NCBI GenBank assembly: GCA_041393535.1
Contig: JAWKJY010000004.1
Coordinates: 62,001 to 126,000 of the forward strand
Direction: 5' to 3'
Length of the DNA stretch: 64,000 bases
From: JAWKJY01 sp041393535
Lineage (GTDB): Bacteria; Actinomycetota; Thermoleophilia; Gaiellales; Gaiellaceae
In this document: one piece after another, positions 34,753-44,019 of the stretch
Numbering within the stretch: the stretch's first letter is position 1
How the letters are laid out: each line of letters starts with the position of its first letter
Made by a program: the position numbers and the translations under genes
The notes under the pieces: generated by a model
The model's database searches: none
Told to the model about the DNA's origin: nothing
What the model saw: the letters and a program-made list of their open reading frames with translations, nothing else

Positions 34753-35599
34753 ATGGGAGTACCCAGGATGGTACGAACCGAGGTTTCGTCATCGCGCGAC
34801 AAGATCGGGCTCGCCCAGCGGTGGCAGAGGGCCTGCGCTTTCGCCGCTGCCAGCGCCGCCCTCGGCCTGATCGCCGGCTGTGGCGGCGAGGTCGGAGCGG
34901 ATCAGGCCCTAGAGCCCGCCGCGTCGACCAGCGCGTCTCCAACCGCTCGAGCGAGCGCCGAGCGCGCCTCGACCGTTCGTCACGGCGGACGACCGCAGCG
35001 TCTAAGACCGGGTGTCGACACGATGGTCGAACAGTCATTCCCCCCGGTCACCGATCCGGACGCCATGGCGCAGGCTCCTTCCGCGAGCCTCGACCCTCCT
35101 CCCGACTGGGAGGCGAGCCCTCCGGACGTCCTCGCCGGAGCTCCCGCCATCAGACGGTACGAGTCCCCGGCCGACGTTGGAAGCGAGGCAGCCTTTCGAC
35201 CATTGGTTTCCCGTGTTCTGACGAGTACTCCTGCCATCTATGCAGCCGAACAGACGCCCGAGACGTTCTTCGTTGTCGACTACAGGGGCTCGAAGCTGGC
35301 AAGCACCGGGGAGGTTCTCCCGGTTATCCGCATCTCCGAATACAGCCCGCCGCCCCTGAGCCAGGCGGAGCTTGACGCCTCGGCCCAGGCTTGTCTTTGC
35401 ACGTTCCAGGCCTCCGTATCTCTCAAGGGAGGACAGCGGGCCCTAGCGGCCCTGACCGACCTGGGTACGTCAGTCACGTGGCTCCAAGACCCCGATGTGA
35501 TGCTCGTCGTCGAGGGGGCCCACCGAGCAGCTGAGCGTGGACGCAGCCATGGCAGTCGCCGACGACCTATCGACACAGGCGATCGAGAAAGGGGGCTGA
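34753..35599 (+). CDS. Lipoprotein of unknown function, one frameshift near 35515
   Basis: About 282 aa. The signal ends in a lipobox (AAASAALGLIAG|CGGE). The mature part has a disordered Ser/Ala/Thr region and then FFVVDYRGSKLASTGEVLPVIRISEYSPPPLS and CTFQASVSLKGGQRALAALTDLGTSVTW. After LVVEG the frame shifts by one extra G in a five-G run (35513-35517); the neighbouring frame gives PTEQLSVDAAMAVADDLSTQAIEKGG and a TGA at 35597, a more natural end than the basic Arg-rich tail of the unshifted frame. Function unknown. The next 290 bp show no gene. Confidence 0.7.
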
Positions 35600-35891
35600 T
35601 CGCAGCACGGACGATCGCGGCCCGCGAACGCATGCCAGCGAAGGGCGTTCCGAGACCGACGCAATCGGCGTACGACCGACGGGCCGATGCCGCCGACGTT
35701 GGCATGATCGACGCGACGAGCGCAAGCAACGTGACGTCGACGTGAGCACCGGAGCCTGCGGGGGCGGGGCCGCCCTTGAGGACCGATGCCCCGGACGGCC
35801 ACGTCCTCAGCGGCCCGACGCGTCCTCCACGAGTAAAGGTGCCGGGCGCCCGGACGCATCAAGTGGATGTCGTCGTCGAGGAGGTTCTCCC

Positions 35892-37022
35892 GTGCGCCAA
35901 CCGCTCGTCGCGGTGGGCTCGATGCTCGCCACGAGATGGAGGTTCACCTGCTCGATCGTCGGAACGGGCGTCGTGATCGGGCTGGTGTGGTGCGGATCGG
36001 GCATTGCCACGACGGATGCCCGCTCCCCGGAGTTGGCGGTGCGCGTCGGGGAGGATCTCGTACTGGTCTCGGTCGATGGGGGGCGGCGGCATCTCAGGAC
36101 GGGCTACCCGAACTCGGCGACGTTCTCGCCGGATGGTCGATCCGTGGTGTACTCGGGGCCGACCGGGAGAGGACGCGGCAGCGTGCTCTTCGTCCAGTCG
36201 CTCGCTACTGATGGACGGCGGCGTCGCTTGACGCGGCCGGTGTTCCACGGTCGCCTCGCGACAGACGACCAACAGCCGGCCGTCTCGCCGGACGGGACGC
36301 TCGTCGCATTCATCCGTGACCGCCAGCTCGGGGACGGGAAGCACCGGGTATCGCTGCTCATCGTGCCATTCGCGGGCGGACGGCCACGGCCGCTGCGGCG
36401 GTTCGTCTACCGGGCCGGGTACGGCGCTCCGATCCGCTCGGCTGCCTGGTCGCCGGACGGGACCTCGCTCGCCGTCGTCATCGATGGCCGGGTCGTCCTG
36501 CTGACGCCGACCGGCAGGACGGTGCGGGTCGTCTCGCCGCCCGACACGCTCGTCGACTCGCGCGTGTCGTGGTCGCCGGACGGGCGGGAGATCGCCGTCG
36601 GTGTTCTGGGCCGGAAGCCGACAGATCCAGGAGCGCCCGGGCTCCTTCTGGCTCTTCGCGTCCGCGGCGGCGCACCGAGGACGCTGCTCACATGCCTGGA
36701 AGGATGCGCCGACCCGGCCTGGTCGCCCGACGGGAAGCGGATCGCCGTCTCCGACGGAACCGGCCCCCCGGCCCCCGCCGGAAGCATATTCGCCATGCGC
36801 ATCCTCGACGCCGCCACCGGGACGATCCAGTGGTCATCGAACCCACGCAAGCTCCTCGACCGCAGCAGCGCGACCTGGTCCCGAGACGGCCGGTACCTCG
36901 CCTTCGAGCGCTTCACGAGCTGGGCCGAAACGGCATTCCGCACAGACACGGCTATCCTCGACACGCAGACGCGCCGCATCACCGTCATTCTCCCCGGCGC
37001 CTCGGCGTTCGCATGGCGGTGA
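35892..37022 (+). CDS. Secreted TolB-like PD40 beta-propeller protein
   Basis: A 376-aa exported protein. GAGGAGG lies 7 nt before the GTG at 35892. A signal segment (FTCSIVGTGVVIGLVWCGSGIA) precedes six PD40 repeats of the type FSPDGRSVVYSG, VSPDGTLVAFI, WSPDGTSLAVV, WSPDGREIAVG, WSPDGKRIAVSD, WSRDGRYLAFE. No catalytic domain is attached. Close in sequence to the C-terminal propeller of the gene at 40486, including shared LLTC..GC and IQWS/IRWS segments. Confidence 0.85.
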   Translation: MRQPLVAVGSMLATRWRFTCSIVGTGVVIGLVWCGSGIATTDARSPELAVRVGEDLVLVSVDGGRRHLRTGYPNSATFSPDGRSVVYSGPTGRGRGSVLFVQSLATDGRRRRLTRPVFHGRLATDDQQPAVSPDGTLVAFIRDRQLGDGKHRVSLLIVPFAGGRPRPLRRFVYRAGYGAPIRSAAWSPDGTSLAVVIDGRVVLLTPTGRTVRVVSPPDTLVDSRVSWSPDGREIAVGVLGRKPTDPGAPGLLLALRVRGGAPRTLLTCLEGCADPAWSPDGKRIAVSDGTGPPAPAGSIFAMRILDAATGTIQWSSNPRKLLDRSSATWSRDGRYLAFERFTSWAETAFRTDTAILDTQTRRITVILPGASAFAWR

Positions 37023-37120
37023 ATGTCCGCGGTGCCCATCTCGTCGGTAGAGACCCGATGGCGGACGTGCTGACGCCATCTCCGCGGCCGGCGTCGTCCC
37101 CGAGAGCGGAGGCGAACCGG

Positions 37121-37633
37121 TCAAGCCGGCGGAACCGTCGTCAGGTCGCACCGGGTCTGGTACCGGTCGATCGGGAGCCGCGCGGGCACGCCGTCGACGG
37201 TCTCGATGAACCAGTCGAACTCGGTCTCCTTCCCACGCTCGACGGGCAGAGCGGCGAACATCCCGCCGATCGCAGCGAGGTGGAAGACGAGCCGGTCGCG
37301 CAACACCGTCCGTCCCGACGCGTCGATGGCGGTCGCGTCGCAGGCGACGAGCCAGGCCGGCTCCCGGTCGGTCGCGGCGATCGTCGCGTGGTACCAGCTC
37401 GCCTGGCCCGCTCGCTCGCAGATCCGGTCGGGCACGCGCGTTGGCGCCCAGCCGCGCGCCGCGATCTGCTGACACGCCGCCCGGTCGCGTGGCGCGATCG
37501 GCGTCAGCACCGCGCCGACTCGCTCGCCAACGTCCTCGGCGCCGCCGCCGCATGCCGCCAGCGCGAGCGCGGCCAGCCCGAGGCAGCCGAGCGAGCCGAT
37601 TCGCTGCCGCCGGGTTGCACGCACGGGCCCCAT
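37121..37633 (-). CDS. Lipoprotein, unknown function
   Basis: 170 aa with a lipobox (CLGLAALALAA|CGGG) and a mature domain with paired Cys (ACQQIA, ICERAG, ACDATA, RCDLTT) suggesting two disulfides. It sits between two PD40 propeller genes of opposite strand. I do not recognise the family. Confidence 0.75.
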   Translation of the reverse strand: MGPVRATRRQRIGSLGCLGLAALALAACGGGAEDVGERVGAVLTPIAPRDRAACQQIAARGWAPTRVPDRICERAGQASWYHATIAATDREPAWLVACDATAIDASGRTVLRDRLVFHLAAIGGMFAALPVERGKETEFDWFIETVDGVPARLPIDRYQTRCDLTTVPPA

Positions 37634-37710
37634 CGCCCTGATGATGCGCCGGGCGGCGCCGGAGCTTTACCGCTCGCGCGGAACCCTTGCGTTCGCCGGG
37701 CGGTCTGAGG

Positions 37711-39051
37711 ATGGTGGACGTGCGAGCACGAGCTGTCCCGATGCGTCTCGCCCTGGTCATCGCGGGCATCGGTGTCGCCTGGTTCGGCTGCTTCGGCACG
37801 GCGGCGTTCGGCGCCCGTGCAGCGCACGGCGAGTTCGTCGCGAGTCGCGACGGGGCGATCGTGGTGATGAACCGCGCCGGGCGTGTGACCGCGCACGTGA
37901 CGCGGCGCGACGCCGACGCGGGCCTGTTGCTCTCGCCCGATGGGCGTTTCGTCGTGTTCAACCGTGCGTTCGTGAACGGCCTGTTCGTCGTCCCGGTCTC
38001 GGGCGGCCGAGTAACGCGGGTGACGCGACCTCCGGGAGACTTCAAGCGAGCCGCCATGGATCGCGAGCCGGCCTGGTCGCCGGATGCCCGCCGCATCGCG
38101 TTCGTCCGCACGCGGTGGATCGGCTCGAGGCGGTTCCGGACGCAGCTGCTCGTCGTGGATCGCGACGGCGGCAACGTGAGAACCCTGGTCGACCGACGCG
38201 GCGCCAGCCCGGACTTCAACCTCTTCCTCTCCTGGTCGCCGGACGGGCGAACCCTCGCGGCCGTGCTCTCATGCCGGCTCGTGCTCATCGATGCCGCGAC
38301 GGCTCGCCGACGACTGGTGACGCCCGCGGGAGTGTGCGCCAACTCGCCCATCTGGTCTCCTCAGGGCGACCGGCTGCTCGTCCACCTGAGTCCGCTCGAG
38401 GACGCCTCACCCGGTCGCGTCGCGATGATCGACCGGGCGACCGGCGCAGAGGTGGACATCCCCGGCTGCGACCGTCGCTGCGAGTCCGGGTCGTTCTCAC
38501 CGGACGGCTCCGAGGTCGCGCTCGCCCTCCCGGACGAGATCGCCACGGTCGATCGATCCGGGCTCCCGTCCGAGCTGTTCGCGTGCACCGACTGCTCCGT
38601 CGGCCCGTGGACGCCGACCGGCGACCGGTTCCTCGTCATGCGGCATCCGGGCGGCCCGCCGGACCCGTTCACCGGCGGTCGCGCGACGGATCTCCTGCTC
38701 GTGCGAGAGGACGGAAGGTCGAGCACGAGCCTCCCTGGGATCCCGAACAGTCCGACCGCTACGTTCCCCGTGGCGTTCTCCCCCACCGGTGACACGCTGA
38801 TCGCCTACCGCAACGTGATCGCCGGCTCCGAGGAGGGGCCGAACCTCGCGATCTTCGACCTCGAGACCCGCGGCGTCATCGACCTGCCACTGCAGATCGA
38901 ATTCGGTGGCTGGCTACCCGGGACGCTCGATAGGCCTCGTGGACCTCGGCTGGTGGGCCAAGTCGCGCGGCTCGAGCCAGAGGTAGCTGATGAAGCGAAC
39001 ACCGGACGAACCCAGGCAGCGCGATGCCTCCGTAGTCGCCGCATCGCCTAG
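37711..39051 (+). CDS. Secreted TolB-like PD40 beta-propeller protein
   Basis: About 446 aa (436 if ATG 37741 is used, which places the signal peptide LALVIAGIGVAWFGCFGTAAFGARA at the very N-terminus). PD40-like repeats: LSPDGRFVVFNR, WSPDARRIAFVR, WSPDGRTLAAVL, WSPQGDRLLVH, FSPDGSEVALAL, FSPTGDTLIAYR. The last 40 residues are basic and of poor codon bias, so a late frame error is possible. It overlaps the convergent PQQ-propeller gene by 4 bp. Confidence 0.8.
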   Translation: MVDVRARAVPMRLALVIAGIGVAWFGCFGTAAFGARAAHGEFVASRDGAIVVMNRAGRVTAHVTRRDADAGLLLSPDGRFVVFNRAFVNGLFVVPVSGGRVTRVTRPPGDFKRAAMDREPAWSPDARRIAFVRTRWIGSRRFRTQLLVVDRDGGNVRTLVDRRGASPDFNLFLSWSPDGRTLAAVLSCRLVLIDAATARRRLVTPAGVCANSPIWSPQGDRLLVHLSPLEDASPGRVAMIDRATGAEVDIPGCDRRCESGSFSPDGSEVALALPDEIATVDRSGLPSELFACTDCSVGPWTPTGDRFLVMRHPGGPPDPFTGGRATDLLLVREDGRSSTSLPGIPNSPTATFPVAFSPTGDTLIAYRNVIAGSEEGPNLAIFDLETRGVIDLPLQIEFGGWLPGTLDRPRGPRLVGQVARLEPEVADEANTGRTQAARCLRSRRIA

Positions 39052-40360
39052 CCCTCGCAGATCGTTCGCTCGTCGGAGACGACGACGTAGGCGACGTGGC
39101 CGGAGATCGATGGGGTGTCGGCGTGGCGGAAGATGCCGCACGGCGCGTCGGGGACGACGATCGTCGACCAGGCGACCCTCCCGTCGCGGGTGACGAGGGA
39201 CAGTCGCGCCTCGTCGCTGGCGATCGCGGCGCGACCGACGGCCGGGTCGCCGGTCTCGACGGGCTGCACGCCGGTCGAGGGTGGCGACAGGGGGACGCGC
39301 GATGACGCCTCCTTGCCGCTGCGCGGATCGACGCGGACGGCGTAGTAGTCGCTGTCCGCCCGGCCGAAGCCGATGAGGCTCGCGCCGATCGGCGTGAGCG
39401 AGGAGAGGTGCCTGGCGCTCCACCGGGTCGCGCCGGTCTCCCGGTCGAGCGCGTACGTCGTGGGCGGGCCGCCGTTGAGCGGGACGGTGGCCACGTAGAC
39501 GCGAGCTGCATCGACGGTCAGGCTCCAGAACCCGCCGCGCGCACGATCGCTGCGCCAGAGCTCCGTGCCATCCCTACTCGCGAGCCGTACGACCCGCTCA
39601 TGGGCACGCGACCGATCGCCAGGCTGCTCGTCGATTCGGACTGCCGCAACGACGCCGCCCTCGACGGGAACAACCGCGGCGGGGTTCTCTCCTGACGCGA
39701 TCCGCGCGCTCCAGCGCTCCCGCCCCGAGGCGAGCTCGAGCGCGTGAATCGTCGGCCCCGTCGAGGGCACGTAGACCGTCGTCGCGGACACGACCGGCAG
39801 CCCGGCCGGGCCGGTCGCGAACGCCGCGCTCGCCCAGCCGCGTTCCCAGCGGACGCGGCCCGTGGCCGCGTCCAGCGCGACCACCGGGCCGTCGGGCAAC
39901 CAGGTGCCTCTCGCTCGCTCGATCACGCGGACGAGCACGAGGCCACCGGCGACTTCCACTCCGTAGGGGAAAGGCCGGCCCGCTCGTACCGCCACCGTGT
40001 CTTCCCCGAGTCGAGGTCGACGGCGCGGACACGCTGGCGCGATACGACGTAGACCGTGCGGCCGTCGACCGTGCCGGCAGCCGACCCATCGGGCTCGCTC
40101 GAGCCGCCCCGCCGAAGCCGCAGCTCGAGCACCCGCTCACCGGTGACGAGGTCGAGGCCGACGACGAGCGGGGCGAGGGGCTTCTCTGCGACGAGCGCCC
40201 GGGGATCGTCGCGAGCCATCGTCGCAGCCTCGGTGCCGACCTCCGAGGCCGCACCCGACTCGGAGGCGCCCGGTTCGCGCCCACCCCTGGGCTGCCCGCC
40301 CGCCCCACCACAGGCAGCGAGCGAGAGAACGACAGCCAGCAGGACGGCACCGCGCCGCAT
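39048..40360 (-). CDS. Lipoprotein with PQQ-like beta-propeller, one frameshift near 39977
   Basis: About 437 aa. ATG 40360 starts a signal with lipobox (RRGAVLLAVVLSLAA|CGGAGG). PQQ/BamB-like repeats follow: LDLVTGERVLELRLR, VDLDSGKTRWRYERA, VALDAATGRVRWERGW, LELASGRERWSARI, RLASRDGTELWRSD, YALDRETGATRWSAR. The frame changes after YERAG; restoring one C in a C run near 39977 joins it to PFPYGVEVAGGLVLVRV. Likely a membrane-anchored scaffold; no quinone-dependent dehydrogenase residues were recognised. Confidence 0.8.
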
Positions 40361-40485
40361 CACCACGTCGACCAGCGATCGGCTCTCCCGGTTCCTCCCG
40401 GACGCCCTCCTCCTAGACACCACACCGAGAAGCGAATAGCCAGGTGCACACATATGCATCATTCGATGCGGCCGCCCGACCAGGG

Positions 40486-42842
40486 TCAGGTCAGTGGCTG
40501 CCAGGCGCCTGGTGAGGCGTCGCGGGCGACCGGATGACTGCGGCCTGTCGCGAGGTCGGCAACGACCGTCGCAACGTTCGTCGGTGGGCCCTCGGGCTCG
40601 ATCCGCGCGCGGCCGAAGGCCAGGTAGCGGCCGTCCCGGGACCAGAGCGGCGTGGATCGGGCGATCGTCCGCGTCGTTCGGGTCGACCAGCGGATCTGGC
40701 CGGTCTTGCCGTCGAGGACGCGGATCACGGTTGCCGTACCGTCCTGGGACTCGGGGCCGTTGCGGTCGACCACGGCGATCGCACGCCCCGCGGGCGCCCA
40801 TGCTGGCTCGCGGCAGCCGAACGTGCAGGTCAGAAGCGCTCGCGTCCGGCCCGTGCGCGCGTCCACGACGACCAGCGAGCCCTCGTAGTCGCCGATCGTG
40901 AGGCTCCCGGTGCCGGCCACGAGGCTCGCGGAGTCCGGCGACCAGCTGACCGGCGGGAGGAAGCACCGTCCGGCGGGCGCGTCGATCCGCTTCGTCGGTC
41001 GGCCGAGCGTGGAGATCAGGTCGATCCCGCACCGGCGGACGATTGCCAGGCGCCGGCCGTCCGGCGACCAGGCGGGAGCGCCGAGCGGCCGCTCGGACCC
41101 GAGCGGGAACGTCGCTCGTCGTAGCGCCATGGGGGAGCCACCGGCGAGCGGCACGACGAACAGGGTCTCGCGGCGCGTCCCGCCACCGAGCCCGCGGTCG
41201 CGAATGAATGCCACCGTCTTGCCGTCGGGTGAGACTGCCGGCTCGAGGTCGCGGTCGAACCGGCGAGCGGTGTCGAGTCGCGTCAGGCGGAGAAGCTCGC
41301 CGGTACCGAGATCGCTCACCGACAGGCCCGGCTCACGGCCGCTGGATGCGTAGACCAGTCGCGTCCCGTCCGGGCTGAACGCCGGATCGGATCCTTCCGC
41401 GACCATCCGTCCAGGACCGGTCGTGGCCGGTACGAGCCGGATCCGTCCGTCGACGCCGACGACCGCGAGTCGGGGAACCGGTACCGGAGCGGTTGTCGGC
41501 GGCGGTGGAGCCGGTGTCGGAGGCGGCGCGGGCGGCGGTGGCGGCGGCGACCCCGGCGGTGGGGGCGGTGGCGCGGGCGCCGGAGGTGCCACTGGGGGCG
41601 AGGGCGGCGGTAGCGGTGCGACACCGCTGTACGGCGGCGCGAGGAAGTTGGGCGGGTCGCGTGGCAGCGGAGTGCCGCCGGGCAGGCGGTGGAGATGGAG
41701 CAGGCGGAGCCAACGAGCCAGCGTGCCCGCGAAGCCGGTGTTGCCGTAGAAGCGACGGACGCGGCGGCCGTCGACGCGGCCGCGCACGTCGACGAACGCG
41801 ATCGTCTCGCCGTGGTACGGGATCGACTCCGTCGGCTGCAGGTACGGCCAAGGGTCGGCAGCCACGGCGGCGCATGCCGCCTCGGTCCCCGGCGTCCCCG
41901 CGTCCGCCCCGCCACACGAGAGCCGGAAGACCAGCTTGCGGTGGCGCGGCCAGGTGCGCTCGACCTGGACGCGGAGCGAGATCACGTGCTGCGGGCCGGG
42001 CGCGGCCGCGACGTCGTTCCAGTCGGCGCCGCTGAGGCTCTGCCCGCCCGGGAAGTCGCCGACGGCAGCGTTCGGGATCTGCCACCAGGCCTGGAGCGTC
42101 CGGCCGTCCGGGGCCTGGACGACGACCAGGGACGCATACGGGTGCTCCGGAAGGGACGGGATGACATCGGGGAACAGCGCACCCTGGAAGCCGAGGCGCA
42201 GCCGGGCCGTCAGCTGCTCGGGCCGCAGCCGCACGATCGCGCGCACCGCCACCCAGTTCGTCCCGAAGACGTCGAGCAGGGCGAGATCGAGGCCCGCCGC
42301 GTCGGCCCGCGCTCGCACGGCAGCCTCGAGCGCGGTTCGGTCACCGCCGAACGCGCTCGGAGCATTCGGCTGACACGCGTCGTAGTGGCCCGACCTTCGT
42401 CCGCCGTGCTCGCACCAGCCGCGACCCCAGCCGCGCACGAGGTCGCCGAAGACCAGACGAGCCTCCCAGCACGCCTGGAGGAACCGCCCGCTCTGCTGGC
42501 TCGGGAGCACACCAGCATCCCCCGACCGCCATCGCGATCAAAGACGTCGATCCGGATCAGCTCCGACGGATCAGGCAGCTGATCCAGCACCGATCGGAGC
42601 GCCGCCTCCTCCTCAACGGTCGCGCCCGTGACCACCACGCGCGCGGCGAGTCGTCGAATCGGTGAGGGCGAGGGGAAGGACGCGCCTGGTGCCTGGAAGG
42701 GCCCGGCCGCCGATGCGGCGACCGGGCCGAAGGTGGCCGCCGAGGCAGCTGACGCGGCCACACCGACGAGGCACGCAGCAACGACGAGGGCCACGACGCC
42801 GACGGCTGGGCCCAGGTGCCGCTTCCTGCGGGGTCGCCCCAT
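40486..42842 (-). CDS. Large secreted protein with N-terminal unknown domain, Pro-rich linker and PD40 propeller, one frameshift near 42521
   Basis: About 785 aa. From ATG 42842 a signal (VGVVALVVAACLVGVAASAASA) leads into a domain with VVTGATVEEEAALRSVLDQLPDPSELIRIDVFD; one G is missing in the run at 42519-42523, after which the frame continues VLPSQQSGRFLQACWEARLVFGDLVRGWG. A region of about 200 aa contains Cys pairs, then a Pro/Ala-rich linker (about residues 385-450) and a six-repeat PD40 propeller (FSPDGTRLVYAS, VSPDGKTVAFIRD, WSPDGRRLAIVR, WSPDSASLVAG, WSRDGRYLAFGR). It is a longer paralogue of the gene at 35892. Function unknown; extracytoplasmic. Confidence 0.8.
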
Positions 42843-42962
42843 GTCCCAACGATGCGCGAGGAGGGCTCCGGTCTTTACCGGCGGTGTCCGCCGTCGTCCG
42901 CCGGCGTCGGCTCTCCGACGCCTGTGCAACGGGTCCTGGCGAGGTCCTCGAGGGGCCGTTTC

Positions 42963-42987
42963 CTGTCGCGCGACTGCCGCGCGACAG
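42963..42987. repeat. Inverted repeat of CTGTCGCGC near attR
   Basis: CTGTCGCGCG (42963-42972) and its reverse complement (42978-42987) flank 5 nt. The same 9-mer occurs three times near attL. TTTGCAGG near attL (26111-26118) also has its reverse complement CCTGCAAA here (43010-43017). The remainder of 42843-43045 holds no gene. Confidence 0.6.
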
Positions 42988-43045
42988 TGCCTTTCTCGAC
43001 CTATTTATCCTGCAAATCGCACGTTTATCGGCGTGTGGAACGCGC

Positions 43046-43092
43046 TTCCTAAACCGCGTGCACAAGTTCGATTCTTGTCGGGGGCATCGCAG
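43046..43092 (+). repeat. attR core (47-bp direct repeat, right copy)
   Basis: Exact copy of the 3' half of tRNA-Arg(CCU) plus 6 nt. The sequence upstream does not complete a tRNA, so this is an attachment-site scar, not a gene. Confidence 0.93.
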
Positions 43093-43158
43093 ACGGCGTG
43101 GGCGTCCCGTACGCCCGGCGTCGCCACGAGGGAGCGAGCCGAAAGGAGCGTGTCGTCG

Positions 43159-43978
43159 ATGACCACCACGGCCGATGACCTGCGCGAGGAGGTGCGGCGC
43201 CGCTACGCGGAGGCCGCGCTGGCCGCGAGCACGGGCTCGGCGGCAGGCTGCGGCGGCGGCTCCTGCTGCGACGGCGAGACCAGCGGCTCGGAGTTCGGAC
43301 CGGCCCTCTACTCGGCCACCGAGCGCGACGCCCTCCCGGACGCGGCGACGCTCGCGTCGCTCGGCTGCGGCAACCCGACGGCCGTCGCCGACCTGCGCGA
43401 GGGGGAGACCGTGCTCGACCTCGGCTCCGGCGGCGGGATCGACGTGATCCTCTCCGCACGACGGGGTCGGCCCGACCGGAACCGTCTACGGGCTCGACAT
43501 GACCGACGAGATGCTGGCGCTCGCCATGCGCAACGCCCGCGAGGCCGGCACCGCGAACGCGCACTTCCTGAAGGGCGTCATGGAGCAGATCCCGCTGCCC
43601 GCGGCGTCGGTCGACGTCGTGATCTCGAACTGCGTGATCAACCTGTCCACGGACAAGCCGGCCGTGCTCGCCGAGATCGGCCGGGTGCTCCGGCCCGGCG
43701 GGCGCCTCGGCATCAGCGACGTCGTGGCCGAGGACCGCCTCTCGCCGGCCGACCGCGCAGCCCGCGGGTCCTACGTCGGCTGCATCGCGGGCGCGCTGTC
43801 ACGGGCCGAGTTCGTGGCAGGGCTGGAGGCCGCGGGCTTCGAGGACGTCACGGTGGAGTTCACGCACGAGGTGGTCGACGGCATGCACGGCGCGATCGTC
43901 AAGGCGCGCAGGAGCGCCGAGCCCGCCCCCCGCGGCCTGCCGGTGATCCAGCCGGCGTCGAGCACCGGCTGCAGCTGA
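43159..43978 (+). CDS. arsM: Arsenite methyltransferase ArsM, one frameshift near 43464
   Basis: About 273 aa; SAM-dependent methylation of As(III). The N-terminus has GCGGGSCCDGETSGSEFGPALYS and SLGCGNPTAVADL, motif I is VLDLGSGGGIDVIL, then after the break YGLDMTDEMLALA, the As-binding SNCVINLSTDK and GSYVGCIAGALS. The C-terminus is Cys-ended (STGCS). One extra G in GGGG near 43464 changes the frame between ILSARR and VGPTGTVYGLDMT; all conserved residues are otherwise present, so an error is likely. GGAG lies 10 nt before ATG 43159. It faces the arsJ operon convergently. Confidence 0.88.
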
Positions 43979-44019
43979 GCCGCCGTCGGCCCGCTGCCGG
44001 GCGGGACGGTGCGCCTGCC

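Larger units (their letters stand above)
26042..43092. mobile_element. 17 kb integrated element in tRNA-Arg(CCU)
   Basis: A 47-bp exact direct repeat (26042-26088 and 43046-43092) bounds the region. The left copy begins at the anticodon loop of an intact tRNA-Arg and is followed 142 bp later by a tyrosine recombinase pointing inward. The interior has an excisionase-like gene, two nucleotidyltransferase modules, duplicated unknown genes and many lipoproteins, and by eye a lower GC than the flanks in parts. No phage structural, conjugation or replication genes are seen, so it is best called a genomic island or integrative mobilisable-type element. Host genes resume with arsM 66 bp past the right repeat. 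Confidence 0.9.

Noticed and set aside
26042..43092. Prophage
   Set aside because: No capsid, portal, terminase, tail, lysis or replication genes were recognised; only integrase and an excisionase-like protein.
43046..43117. Second tRNA-Arg gene
   Set aside because: Only the 3' half is present; the upstream sequence cannot form acceptor, D or anticodon 5' strands. It is the attR core.
43440..43500. Programmed frameshift or selenocysteine in arsM
   Set aside because: No slippery heptamer or structure was seen and the break fits one extra G in a run, as in other genes of the window.
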